A stretch of DNA of 23,233 nt from UBA1124 sp963933095 (GCA_963933095.1 CAWVSV010000036.1:1-23233); one strand, 5' to 3'; shown: positions 7,472-15,522, counted from the stretch's first letter. Numbers and translations: made by a program. Notes: a model not told the origin generated them from the sequence alone.

Positions 7472-9697
7472 ATGACCGACAATTCTAAGATTATTTACAC
7501 CCAAACAGACGAAGCGCCAGCACTGGCGACTTATTCTTTTCTGCCAATCGTGCAGGCTTACACCAAAGCTGCTGGCGTTAAAGTTGAGACTCGCGACATC
7601 TCTTTGTCGGGTCGTATCATCTCTGTATTCCCTGAATTTTTGAAAGAAGAGCAGCGCATTGCCGATGCTCTTGCTGAGCTAGGCGAACTGGCCAAGAAGC
7701 CAGAAGCGAACATCATTAAGCTGCCAAACGTTTCGGCGTCTGTGCCGCAGTTAAAAGCCGCTATTGCCGAACTACAGAGTAAAGGCTACGCACTGCCAAG
7801 CTACCCTGATAACGCGTCTACCGACGAAGAAAAAGATATCCAGTCGCGCTACGACAAAATAAAAGGTTCTGCGGTAAACCCTGTATTGCGGGAAGGTAAC
7901 TCTGATCGTCGTGCGCCGAGCTCTGTTAAGCAGTACGCGCGCAATAACCCACACTCTATGGGAGCTTGGGCTGCAGATTCTAAGTCGCACGTAGCTAACA
8001 TGACTAGCAATGATTTCTTCGACTCTGAGCAATCAGTTACTGTTGAAAACGCTACCGATACCAAAATTGAGTTCGTTGCTGAAAACGGCGATGTAACCTT
8101 ATTAAAAGCGTCTGTTCCACTGCTGGCCGGTGAAGTAATGGACTCTTCGGTATTGAGCGTGGCGATTTTGCGCGACTTTATTGAAGCGCAAATTAACGAT
8201 GCCAAGACGCAGGGCGTTTTGTTCTCTTTGCACATGAAAGCCACAATGATGAAGGTTTCAGATCCGGTGATTTTTGGTCATGCGGTTTCTGTGTTTTATA
8301 AAGATGTATTAACCAAGCATGCCGATTTGTTCGCCGAGCTGGGTGTAGATGTTAATAATGGTATCGGTGACGTGTACGCCAAAATCGCTGCACTGCCTGC
8401 TGATAAGCAAGCTGAAATTAACGCTGACTTCGATGCGGTTTACGCGGCCCGTCCAGCGCTGGCGATGGTTGATTCCGATAAAGGCATCACCAACTTGCAC
8501 GTCCCAAGCGATGTCATTATTGACGCGTCTATGCCTGCGATGATTCGCGGTTCCGGTCAAATGTGGAATGCCGAAGGTAAGCAGCAAGATACTAAAGCGG
8601 TTATTCCAGATCGCTGTTATGCAGGTATCTATCAGGAAACTATTGAATTCTGTAAAAAGCACGGTGCTTTTGATCCAACCACCATGGGCACTGTGCCTAA
8701 CGTCGGTTTGATGGCCCAAAAAGCTGAAGAATACGGTTCTCACGACAAAACTTTTGAAGCACAGGGCAAAGGCTCTATCCGTGTTGTTGACGCTTCTGGC
8801 GCGGCTTTGATGGAACATGCTGTAGAGGCGGGTGACTTGTTCCGCGCTTGCCAGGCGAAAGATGCACCGATCCAAGATTGGGTCAAGTTAGCTGTTAATC
8901 GTGCTCGTTTATCGGGTATGCCTGCTGTGTTCTGGTTGGACGCTAATCGCGCCCACGATGCTCAGATTATTGCCAAGGTTAAGCAGTACTTGCCGCAGTA
9001 CGATACTAAAGGCCTGAATATTCAGATCTTGTCTCCAGAAGATGCGACCCGCTTTACTTTAGCGCGCATTATTAAAGGCGAAGACACTATCTCAGTAACG
9101 GGTAACGTATTGCGCGATTACTTGACGGACTTGTTCCCAATTCTTGAGTTGGGTACATCGGCTAAGATGCTGTCTATTGTTCCGCTGATGAATGGCGGTG
9201 GTTTGTTTGAAACTGGTGCCGGTGGTTCTGCACCAAAACATGTTCAGCAGTTGGAAGAGCAAAACTATCTGCGTTGGGATTCTCTGGGTGAGTTCTTGGC
9301 ACTGGCTGCGTCTCTTGAACATCTGAGCGTTGTTGCTGGCAACCCTAAAGCGAAAGTTTTGGCAGATACTTTGGATGCAGCGACCGCAACCTTCTTAGCG
9401 GAGAACAAGTCCCCAGCCCGTCGCATAGGTCAAATCGATAACCGCGGCAGTCACTTCTTTCTAGCTATGTATTGGGCTCAGGAGCTGGCAGCACAGGACG
9501 CCGATATCGAGCTTAAGTCTCAGTTTGCTACTCTTGCTGCCACTTTGACTGCCAGCGAAGAGGTTATCGTTGCTGAGCTTAACGGCGCGCAAGGCGTGGT
9601 AGTTGAGCTAGAAGGCTACTACAAGCTTAATGCTGAGCTGGCTGAAACAGCTATGCGTCCAAGTGTTACCTTGAATGCGGCTATCGCAAGCTTGTAA
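7472..9697 (+). CDS. icd: NADP-dependent isocitrate dehydrogenase, monomeric type
   Basis: The enzyme oxidises isocitrate to 2-oxoglutarate in the TCA cycle and makes NADPH. At 741 residues it is the large single-chain type (Azotobacter/Corynebacterium-like), unrelated in length and sequence pattern to the ~416-residue dimeric Icd of E. coli. Characteristic stretches are NPHSMGAWAADSKSHVANM, the long central domain, and LMNGGGLFETGAGGSAPKHV with NYLRWDSLGEFLALAASLEH. GGAG lies about 13 bases before ATG 7472, rather far. It is transcribed alone, with its own strong terminator, and is divergent from rluE. In Pseudomonas both dimeric and monomeric enzymes sit here; only the monomeric one is present in this window. 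Confidence 0.98.
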   Translation: MTDNSKIIYTQTDEAPALATYSFLPIVQAYTKAAGVKVETRDISLSGRIISVFPEFLKEEQRIADALAELGELAKKPEANIIKLPNVSASVPQLKAAIAELQSKGYALPSYPDNASTDEEKDIQSRYDKIKGSAVNPVLREGNSDRRAPSSVKQYARNNPHSMGAWAADSKSHVANMTSNDFFDSEQSVTVENATDTKIEFVAENGDVTLLKASVPLLAGEVMDSSVLSVAILRDFIEAQINDAKTQGVLFSLHMKATMMKVSDPVIFGHAVSVFYKDVLTKHADLFAELGVDVNNGIGDVYAKIAALPADKQAEINADFDAVYAARPALAMVDSDKGITNLHVPSDVIIDASMPAMIRGSGQMWNAEGKQQDTKAVIPDRCYAGIYQETIEFCKKHGAFDPTTMGTVPNVGLMAQKAEEYGSHDKTFEAQGKGSIRVVDASGAALMEHAVEAGDLFRACQAKDAPIQDWVKLAVNRARLSGMPAVFWLDANRAHDAQIIAKVKQYLPQYDTKGLNIQILSPEDATRFTLARIIKGEDTISVTGNVLRDYLTDLFPILELGTSAKMLSIVPLMNGGGLFETGAGGSAPKHVQQLEEQNYLRWDSLGEFLALAASLEHLSVVAGNPKAKVLADTLDAATATFLAENKSPARRIGQIDNRGSHFFLAMYWAQELAAQDADIELKSQFATLAATLTASEEVIVAELNGAQGVVVELEGYYKLNAELAETAMRPSVTLNAAIASL

Positions 9698-9740
9698 TGT
9701 AAAAACTTCGCGTTAGCTGTACATCTGACGCTGAGACATA

Positions 9741-9777
9741 AAAAACGCCCTAGGTCTTAGATCTAGGGCGTTTTTTT
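9741..9777 (+). terminator. icd intrinsic terminator
   Basis: AAAAACGCCCTAG (9741-9753) pairs perfectly with CTAGGGCGTTTTT (9763-9775) around a 9-nt loop and runs into seven T. It lies about 45 bases after the icd stop. The symmetric A-run could let it work on the other strand too. Confidence 0.92.
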
Positions 9778-10307
9778 ATGTCTATCTAATACTATTCGAC
9801 CATCACAACCAGAGCTTTAGCTTAGGTACTTTTTGCTGAGGTTGGTGCTTAAATATTGACTGTAACTCAGCTTTTAGCCAATTCTATGGTGATGAAGGTA
9901 GCCGGCTGCAGGGATTTTAAGGTTTAAAGCCAATGATGTTAAACGCTAAGTAGTGAGCAAAAAGATCTTCCCTGTACACTTATATCGGACAGGATAAAAT
10001 CTTAGTCTTTGGCATTGTTAAGCAAATTTACCGTGCCTGAAGTCATCGGGTGGTGTTTTTTCTGCGGTGTACATATGTTGTATGTGTGTTTATATTTATT
10101 TTTATATCGCATCGATATCAAAATAATTTTTTAATAACATTCAGTTGTTAAATCTTGATATATAAGACATCACATCTGAGGCGTTGATATTTTTACCCGT
10201 TGCCTATTTTAGTATCAATACCAAGCTGCCCCTTGTAATCACTCAATTGTGGGCGCAGATAGAGTAGACTAGGGGTTGATTGGAGGCAGGGTAGAGTAGA
10301 AAAGACC
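9778..10307. other. Gene-free gap between icd and clpS
   Basis: About 530 bases have no credible gene. I looked specifically for cspD (the KWFNxxKGFGFI cold-shock motif) and saw none. A small inverted repeat CCTGT/ACAGG (9971-9993) is nested in AAGAT/ATCTT. The stretch 10070-10170 is very AT-rich and could be bent DNA carrying the clpS promoter. In Pseudomonas this interval holds cspD and the dimeric icd, so it may be what remains after their loss. Confidence 0.5.
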
Positions 10308-10688
10308 ATGGGAAATATTAAATATTTTGAACTAAGATTAAGTAAAGACGATGGCGACTTCGATGATTACGATGGCGCGACCGGTGCTGTTCTTGAAGCG
10401 GCGCGGCCGAAGTTAAAGCGCCCTTCGATGTATAAAGTCGTGATGATGAATGACGACTATACGCCGATGGATTTTGTGATTGAGGTGTTGGCTGGATTTT
10501 TTGGTATGAATGAGGAGCAGGCCACTCAGGTAATGTTGAAAGTTCATACCGAGGGTAAAGCCGTTTGCGGAACATTTACACGCGATATTGCTGAAACAAA
10601 ATCGGCGCAGGTGAATCAATATGCCCAAGAGAACGAACATCCTCTTATATGTGAGATAGAAGCATCTGAGGATGATGAAACACATTAA
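10308..10688 (+). CDS. clpS: ClpS, N-degron adaptor of ClpAP
   Basis: ClpS binds proteins with N-terminal Leu, Phe, Tyr or Trp and hands them to ClpA. The 126-residue protein is 20 longer than in E. coli, the extra being an acidic N-terminal arm (residues ~10-25). The core PSMYKVVMMNDDYTPMDFV contains Asn48 and Asp49. His80 lies in KVHTEGKAVCG. These three correspond to E. coli Asn34, Asp35 and His66, which hold the alpha-amino group of the substrate. ENEHPLICEIE closes the domain. The start at 10308 gives the family-like MGN opening, but its ribosome site is weak; a good GGAG at 10282 is too distant. clpA follows after 87 bases with no terminator, so the two probably form an operon. Confidence 0.96.
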   Translation: MGNIKYFELRLSKDDGDFDDYDGATGAVLEAARPKLKRPSMYKVVMMNDDYTPMDFVIEVLAGFFGMNEEQATQVMLKVHTEGKAVCGTFTRDIAETKSAQVNQYAQENEHPLICEIEASEDDETH

Positions 10689-10775
10689 GGGTTGTCTTAA
10701 GGCGCCTTCTTGTTGCAATAGTTTTAATTAATAGCTGGAACTGATCAATAGTATCCAGCTTAGGAGTTGTTATCG

Positions 10776-13055
10776 ATGCTGAGCAAAGATTTAGAAGTCA
10801 CCTTAAATCTTGCCTTTAAAGGCGCCAGATCTAAACGTCATGAGTTTATGACGGTCGAACATCTATTGTTGGCGCTGTTAGACAATGAGTCTGCTGCTAA
10901 TGTTTTGCATGCCTGCGGTGCTGACCTTAGTGGTTTAAGGCGCGACTTAATTGAATTTGTAGACTCTACCACGCCGCTGATTCCGGAGGCGGACATTGAG
11001 CGTGAAACCCAACCCACATTAGGCTTTCAGCGGGTATTGCAGCGTGCGGTATTCCATGTGCAATCGTCGGGGAAAAAAGAGGTGACCGGTGCTAATGTGC
11101 TGGTGGCTATTTTTAGCGAGCAAGAAAGTCAGGCGGTTTATTACCTAAAACAGCAGAGTGTGGCGCGCATCGACGTAGTCAATTTCATTACGCACGGTAT
11201 TCAAAAAGTAGCGGGTCCCTCCGACGGTAGTGCTGATGCTGGTAGTGATGCGGTGGATGACGAGGCGACGACTGAATCGTCTAGTTCCAGCCCGCTGGAA
11301 AATTACGCCACCAACTTGAATGAACAAGCCGCCAAAGGTTTGGTTGATCCATTGGTGGGGCGCAGCGATGAGGTTGAACGAGTTAGTCAGATACTGTCTC
11401 GACGTCGCAAGAATAATCCGCTCTTGGTCGGTGAGTCCGGCGTTGGTAAAACGGCCATTGCCGAGGGCTTGGCCAAGCGGATTGTCGATGGAGAAGTACC
11501 TGAAGTTCTGACCGGCAGTGTGGTTTACTCGCTGGATTTGGGCTCGCTGTTGGCGGGAACCAAGTATCGTGGCGATTTTGAGAAGCGTTTTAAAGGGCTG
11601 CTAAAAGAACTTAAAAGCTTAGACGGCGCGATTTTATTTATCGATGAAATTCATACCATTATCGGAGCCGGTGCCGCTTCGGGCGGGGTGATGGATGCCT
11701 CTAATTTACTTAAGCCACTGCTGTCTTCGGGTGATGTTCGCTGTATGGGTTCGACTACCTTTCAAGAATACCGCGGTATTTTCGAGAAGGACCATGCATT
11801 ATCGCGGCGCTTCCAAAAGGTTGATGTGAATGAACCGAGTGTTGAAGAAACCTTTCAGATTCTCAAAGGTCTGAAGAGTCGCTTTGAGGAGCACCACTCC
11901 ATCAAATACACTGAGCCGGCTTTGCGCGCGGCCTCGGAATTGGCTGAGCGTCATATTAACGAGCGCTTTCTGCCCGATAAAGCCATCGACGTGATTGATG
12001 AGGCAGGTGCTTATCAGCAGTTGCAGCCGGCAAATAAACGTAAGAAGACTATCGGTGTCAACGATATTGAAAAGGTGATCGCCAAAATCGCACGTATTCC
12101 GTCTAAGCGGGTTAATTCTTCGGACAAAGAATTGTTGCGTAAAATGGAAGACAACTTGAAGATGCTGGTGTTTGGTCAGGATGAGGCCATTAGCTCTTTG
12201 GCGACCGCCATAAAGTTGTCGCGCGCAGGGCTAAACAGCGTCGAGAAGCCGATTGGTTCATTTTTGTTTTCTGGTCCTACCGGTGTCGGTAAAACTGAGG
12301 TTACAAGACAGTTGGCCAAGGTAATGGGGGTAGAGTTGATTCGCTTCGATATGTCCGAATATATGGAGCGCCATACAGTGTCGCGCCTGATCGGTGCGCC
12401 ACCTGGCTATGTCGGTTTTGATCAGGGCGGTTTACTGACCGAGGCGGTGACCAAGCATCCGCACTCGGTAGTGCTGCTGGATGAAATCGAGAAGGCTCAT
12501 CCGGAAGTGTTTAACCTGCTTCTGCAGGTAATGGATCACGGTACCTTGACCGATAACAACGGTCGCAAGGCGGATTTCCGCAATGTAATCTTGATTATGA
12601 CCACCAATGCCGGTGCTGAGGATATCAGTCGAAATTCTATGGGCTTTACCCAGCAGGATAATTCCACTGATGGTATGGAGGCTATTAAGAAAATGTTCTC
12701 GCCCGAATTCCGTAATCGTCTTGACTCGGTTGTGCAATTTGGCAGCTTGAGCCTTGAGAGTATCAAAACGGTAGTGGATAAATTCTTGGTTGAGTTGCAA
12801 ACCCAGCTGGATGAAAAGCATGTGACTATTGAAATCACCGATGCGGCGCGTCTGTGGTTGGCTGAAAATGGCTATGACGAGAAAATGGGCGCGCGGCCTA
12901 TGGCGCGCTTAATTCAGAATAAGATTAAGCGCCCGCTGGCCGAAGAGCTGCTGTTTGGCGGCCTGTCGGACGGTGGCGGAGTGGTAAAAGTTAGTTTAAT
13001 CGATGGCGACTTGGCGTTAGAGTTGGAGTCTGAGACTGAGGTGGTGGTGAGCTAA
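10776..13055 (+). CDS. clpA: ClpA, ATPase subunit of ClpAP protease
   Basis: ClpA is a hexameric AAA+ unfoldase that feeds substrates to ClpP. The 759 residues match the family (758 in E. coli). Order: Clp-N domain (1 to ~150), an acidic Ser-rich linker, D1 with Walker A GESGVGKT (219-226) and Walker B ILFIDE (286-291), then D2 with Walker A GPTGVGKT (500-507) and Walker B VVLLDE (565-570). The ClpP-docking tripeptide, IGL in E. coli, reads Met622-Gly623-Phe624 here. ATG 10776 is chosen because TAGGAG ends nine bases upstream; an in-frame TTG at 10767 touches that site. Transcription ends at the shared terminator near 13330. ClpP is not in the window. Confidence 0.98.
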   Translation: MLSKDLEVTLNLAFKGARSKRHEFMTVEHLLLALLDNESAANVLHACGADLSGLRRDLIEFVDSTTPLIPEADIERETQPTLGFQRVLQRAVFHVQSSGKKEVTGANVLVAIFSEQESQAVYYLKQQSVARIDVVNFITHGIQKVAGPSDGSADAGSDAVDDEATTESSSSSPLENYATNLNEQAAKGLVDPLVGRSDEVERVSQILSRRRKNNPLLVGESGVGKTAIAEGLAKRIVDGEVPEVLTGSVVYSLDLGSLLAGTKYRGDFEKRFKGLLKELKSLDGAILFIDEIHTIIGAGAASGGVMDASNLLKPLLSSGDVRCMGSTTFQEYRGIFEKDHALSRRFQKVDVNEPSVEETFQILKGLKSRFEEHHSIKYTEPALRAASELAERHINERFLPDKAIDVIDEAGAYQQLQPANKRKKTIGVNDIEKVIAKIARIPSKRVNSSDKELLRKMEDNLKMLVFGQDEAISSLATAIKLSRAGLNSVEKPIGSFLFSGPTGVGKTEVTRQLAKVMGVELIRFDMSEYMERHTVSRLIGAPPGYVGFDQGGLLTEAVTKHPHSVVLLDEIEKAHPEVFNLLLQVMDHGTLTDNNGRKADFRNVILIMTTNAGAEDISRNSMGFTQQDNSTDGMEAIKKMFSPEFRNRLDSVVQFGSLSLESIKTVVDKFLVELQTQLDEKHVTIEITDAARLWLAENGYDEKMGARPMARLIQNKIKRPLAEELLFGGLSDGGGVVKVSLIDGDLALELESETEVVVS

Positions 13056-13314
13056 GTTAGGCTTATCGGTGTGGGCGTATTGTGCGCCCGCACTATTGAA
13101 GTATTTATCGCTGCCGGCACTTTCGATAATGGCTCTTTTACCTTTAGTATTCATGCCGTCGCGTCTCTCGCGATATATGAGCGTTATGGAATACTCTAAG
13201 GTATAAGAATCTTAATTACCCGCAGGGTATAAGTGCACGCTATGCAGGGGTATTTAACGGTCTGTAAATAAGACCTAAATGTTTGTAGCAACTGCAACCA
13301 AGTAGTTAGTAGAT

Positions 13315-13346
13315 AAAAAAGGCCGTCACATGTGACGGCCTTTTTT
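13315..13346. terminator. Perfect two-way terminator between clpA and infA
   Basis: GGCCGTCACA followed by TGTGACGGCC forms a perfect 20-bp palindrome at 13321-13340. It is flanked by six A and six T, so a hairpin plus T-run is read on both strands. It sits between convergent clpA and infA and can end both transcripts. Confidence 0.93.
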
Positions 13347-13383
13347 ATGGTTAATTTGTACGGATATCCTTATCTGAACCATA

Positions 13384-13409
13384 TACGACCGCCAAAGAAG
13401 AGGGTCGTA
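13384..13409. repeat. Small inverted repeat after infA
   Basis: TACGACC (13384-13390) and GGTCGTA (13403-13409) are exact complements 12 bases apart, lying between the infA stop and the shared terminator. It could form a hairpin in the infA 3' untranslated region. No T-run follows, so it is not itself a terminator. Confidence 0.4.
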
Positions 13410-13427
13410 GGCCTTGTACATAACAAA

Positions 13428-13646
13428 TTAACGGGCGCGGTAGGTAATGCGTCCCTTACTCAGGTCGTAAGGTGTTAATTCAACCTTAACCTTGTCTCCT
13501 GTCAGGATGCGGATGTAGTTCTTACGCATCTTGCCGGAGATATGGGCAATCACAACGTGATCGTTTTCCAGCTTGACTTTAAAAGTGGTGTTGGGAAGTG
13601 TATCGATAACTTCGCCTTCCATTTCAATATTTTCTTCTTTTGCCAT
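13428..13646 (-). CDS. infA: Translation initiation factor IF-1
   Basis: IF-1 sits in the A site of the 30S subunit during initiation. The product from ATG 13646 is exactly 72 residues, the standard length, and is a single OB-fold. It contains ELP-type ENIEMEGEV, HISGKMRKNYIRILTGDKV and ELTPYDLSKGRITYRAR, nearly identical to E. coli as I recall it. GAGGA lies about ten bases before the ATG; the in-frame TTG at 13655 is not needed. It is convergent with clpA and lies about 360 bases downstream of bpt, so it probably has its own promoter. Confidence 0.98.
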   Translation of the reverse strand: MAKEENIEMEGEVIDTLPNTTFKVKLENDHVVIAHISGKMRKNYIRILTGDKVKVELTPYDLSKGRITYRAR

Positions 13647-13931
13647 TCGGCACAATCCTCAGTAGGTTTGGCTGCTTACATTCGATAATTCGAGTTTGAG
13701 AGTGCAGCGCGATTGGCCGGTTCCGATTGCACGTACATCGACAGAGCAACGGCTATAAAACGGCTATAAAAATTAGACGCGCAATTCTGCCTGAATTTTC
13801 ACCCATAGCCAAGGGGTGAGAGTGTTTTCCTGCCAAAATCAAAGAGAATCGACCCTCAGGGTAAGACAGGCGATGCGATTATTGCCAGTTTAGGTGTATT
13901 GGGCGTTTCTGAACCAGTTAAGCTGATCACG
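13647..13931. other. infA upstream region
   Basis: No gene is visible here. It must hold the infA leader and promoter. Visible structure is the 11-bp tandem repeat at 13750-13771 and a small hairpin CACCC/GGGTG (13800-13818). I could not pick out a convincing -35/-10 pair. Confidence 0.4.
13750..13771. repeat. 11-bp tandem repeat upstream of infA
   Basis: CGGCTATAAAA occurs twice in direct succession, one helical turn per unit. On the infA strand it reads TTTTATAGCCG twice, so each unit contains a -10-like TTATAG. It lies roughly 105-125 bases before the infA start. It could be a duplicated promoter element or a chance tandem duplication. Confidence 0.5.
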
Positions 13932-13979
13932 TTAACTAAGCCTTAATCACTGTTGCTCAATCTGCATTTTTACTGGGCG
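13932..13979 (-). pseudogene. 48-bp decayed echo of the bpt 3' end
   Basis: On the minus strand this reads RPVKMQIEQQ-stop-LRLS-stop. The true end of bpt (14058 down to 14011) reads RPIEMLIEQQWLRLG-stop. The two 48-base segments match without gaps at 37 positions by my count, mostly differing by transitions, and both end in TAA. The conserved Trp codon TGG has become TGA. Similarity is lost beyond the CGCCCA end. It lies 31 bases downstream of the bpt stop, in the same orientation, and cannot be expressed as a protein. Confidence 0.75.
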
Positions 13980-14010
13980 CTTGGTGTCGAGCTTGGAATT
14001 CTGTGTCAAT

Positions 14011-14718
14011 TTAACCGAGCCTTAACCATTGCTGTTCAATTAACATTTCTATTGGGCGATACTGGCTTTTATAGCTCATTTTTTCACATTGTTTAATCCA
14101 GTAGCCGAGGTATAGGTGCTTAACGCCCAGAGTTTGGGCGCGCTCTATTTGGTGCAATACAGCAAAACGCCCTAGGCTGCGTTTGTCTTGGTTACAATCG
14201 AAAAAAGTGTAGATGGCAGAAAGTGCATTATCGAGCTGATCACTCACGGCAACACCGATTAATTGGCCATTTAAACGCATTTCTAGGTAGCGAGTGCAGT
14301 GCCAAGCGCTGGTTAGAAAGCCACGATACTGCTCTCGGTTGGCAGGGTACATGTCTCCGTCGCTATGACGTTGCTTAATATAATTCTCATACAGTAAATA
14401 GTGCTCATCGGTGTCTATGTTCTCCACTACTACGATATCTAAATCTCGATTGCGCTTTAAGCAACGTTTCTGATTGCGGGTAGGGCTGAAATCATTGACA
14501 ACTACGCGCACTGAGATGCAAGCCTGACAGCTGCCGCAGTGAGGGCGGTAGAGATGGGTGCCGCTGCGCCGAAAACCAGATTCCGAAAGTTGGCTATATA
14601 TATTGCGGTCTATCGTCGCTTCAGGGTCGACAAACACCGTAGTGGCTTGTTTTTCGGCTAAGTAACTACACTCATGGGGGTGAGTCGCGAACAGTTGGAT
14701 TTGGCTGTGATAAGTCAC
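14011..14718 (-). CDS. bpt: Aspartate/glutamate leucyl-tRNA-protein transferase (Bpt/Ate)
   Basis: Bpt transfers Leu from Leu-tRNA to proteins with N-terminal Asp or Glu, making a primary N-degron that ClpS recognises. The 235-residue protein belongs to the arginyl/leucyl transferase (ATE) family. Cys17 lies in the ECSYL segment, and a cysteine cluster at 61, 64 and 67 lies in YRPHCGSCQACISVRV. QKRCLKRN follows, and the GNAT-like C-terminal half has YLGYWI and KMSYKSQYRPIE. It starts with GTG at 14718, one base after the aat stop, so translation is probably coupled. A degenerate repeat of its last 15 codons lies just downstream. Confidence 0.95.
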   Translation of the reverse strand: MTYHSQIQLFATHPHECSYLAEKQATTVFVDPEATIDRNIYSQLSESGFRRSGTHLYRPHCGSCQACISVRVVVNDFSPTRNQKRCLKRNRDLDIVVVENIDTDEHYLLYENYIKQRHSDGDMYPANREQYRGFLTSAWHCTRYLEMRLNGQLIGVAVSDQLDNALSAIYTFFDCNQDKRSLGRFAVLHQIERAQTLGVKHLYLGYWIKQCEKMSYKSQYRPIEMLIEQQWLRLG

Positions 14719-14719
14719 G

Positions 14720-15442
14720 TTACAAGTTGCCTACAAGCAGGTTTTTAAAAGCATCGTCCCAGTTTGGGGCGCTAGCTTTAGTATAGTCCTGCAACAGTCG
14801 TTGCCATTGGTCGCTACCGATTTCTTCCGCACCGAGACTAAACAGATGATCGCTCGCCATCTGGCAATCAATCACAGTAAAGCCCCATTCGTGCAGTTGT
14901 TTAGCGAGGTGCACGTAGGCCACTTTAGACGCGTCATTGGCTCGGCTAAACATAGATTCGCCGAAGAAAATTTTACCGATGGCAATGCCGTAGAGACCGC
15001 CGACTAGTTCGGTACCACTGTCTGTTTGCCGCCAGGTTTCAATGGAGTGGGCATGACCGAGTTGGTGCAGCCGCTGATAGGCTTCAATCATCTCTTCGGT
15101 GATCCAAGTGCCGTGTTGTTCTTCTCGGCTCTCAGCGCAGGCTGTAATAATGCCCTCAAAATCTTGATCGGCGGTGACACTGTAGCGACCTTGGCGCAGA
15201 GTCTTGCGCAGACTGCGAGAGATATGGATTTTTTTGGGAAACAGTACGGTGCGCGGGCTTGGGCTCCACCACAGTATAGGCTGGCCGTCTTCAAACCAAG
15301 GGAATATGCCCTGTTGATAAGCGTAAAGCAGGCGCTCTGGGGACAGATCACCTCCGGCGGCGAGTAAACCTGCGGGATCGTCAAGTGCCTCATCTACCGG
15401 AGGGAACCAGATTTCATCTTCGAGCCAAGGCAGTTCGGTCAT
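14720..15442 (-). CDS. aat: Leucyl/phenylalanyl-tRNA-protein transferase
   Basis: Aat adds Leu or Phe to proteins with N-terminal Arg or Lys, feeding the ClpS-ClpA pathway. The 240-residue protein shows PAGLLAAGGDLSPERLLYAYQQGIFPWF-type opening motifs, PILWWSPSPR, HISRSLRK, ELGHAHSIE-like QLGHAHSIE, FFGESMFSR and VIDCQMASDHLFSLGA. All are diagnostic. The start is uncertain. ATG 15442 gives MTELPW, matching the short N-terminus of the Pseudomonas protein, with GAAG six bases upstream. ATG 15460 adds six residues but has no ribosome site. A start further out would fall in the trxB terminator. It is followed by bpt after one base. Confidence 0.96.
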   Translation of the reverse strand: MTELPWLEDEIWFPPVDEALDDPAGLLAAGGDLSPERLLYAYQQGIFPWFEDGQPILWWSPSPRTVLFPKKIHISRSLRKTLRQGRYSVTADQDFEGIITACAESREEQHGTWITEEMIEAYQRLHQLGHAHSIETWRQTDSGTELVGGLYGIAIGKIFFGESMFSRANDASKVAYVHLAKQLHEWGFTVIDCQMASDHLFSLGAEEIGSDQWQRLLQDYTKASAPNWDDAFKNLLVGNL

Positions 15443-15468
15443 AGGGTCTTCGATAGTCATAGTTAGAT

Positions 15469-15507
15469 AAAAAAACGGCACGCAACCTTGCGGTAGCGTG
15501 CCGTTTT
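15469..15507 (-). terminator. trxB intrinsic terminator
   Basis: AAAACGGCACGC (15472-15483) pairs with GCGTGCCGTTTT (15496-15507). An inner ACC/GGT pair closes a TTGC loop with one mismatch. On the minus strand a run of T follows. It lies between the trxB stop and the aat start, so aat is either read through or has its own promoter. Confidence 0.88.
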
Positions 15508-15522
15508 AGACCGGTTAGGCTG

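Noticed and set aside
8309..8875. 188-codon open frame antisense to icd
   Set aside because: It lies wholly inside the well-supported icd gene on the other strand, has no family resemblance, and its composition is what the complementary strand of a coding gene produces.
9698..10307. Hidden cspD cold-shock gene
   Set aside because: No frame shows the short conserved cold-shock motifs and no suitably sized open frame exists.
12432..12838. Two antisense open frames of 100-129 codons within clpA
   Set aside because: They are shadows of the second AAA+ domain of clpA, with no start signals or recognisable motifs.
13056..13314. Possible tRNA-Ser gene between clpA and infA, where E. coli has serW
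   Set aside because: I looked for a cloverleaf, a T-loop GGTTCRA and a CCA end and found none. The one GGGCG/CGCCC hairpin near 13074-13090 has no tRNA context.
13896..13905. A possible third echo of the bpt end (TATTGGGCG again)
   Set aside because: Only nine bases match and the encoded residues diverge straight after RPI, so it cannot be told from chance.
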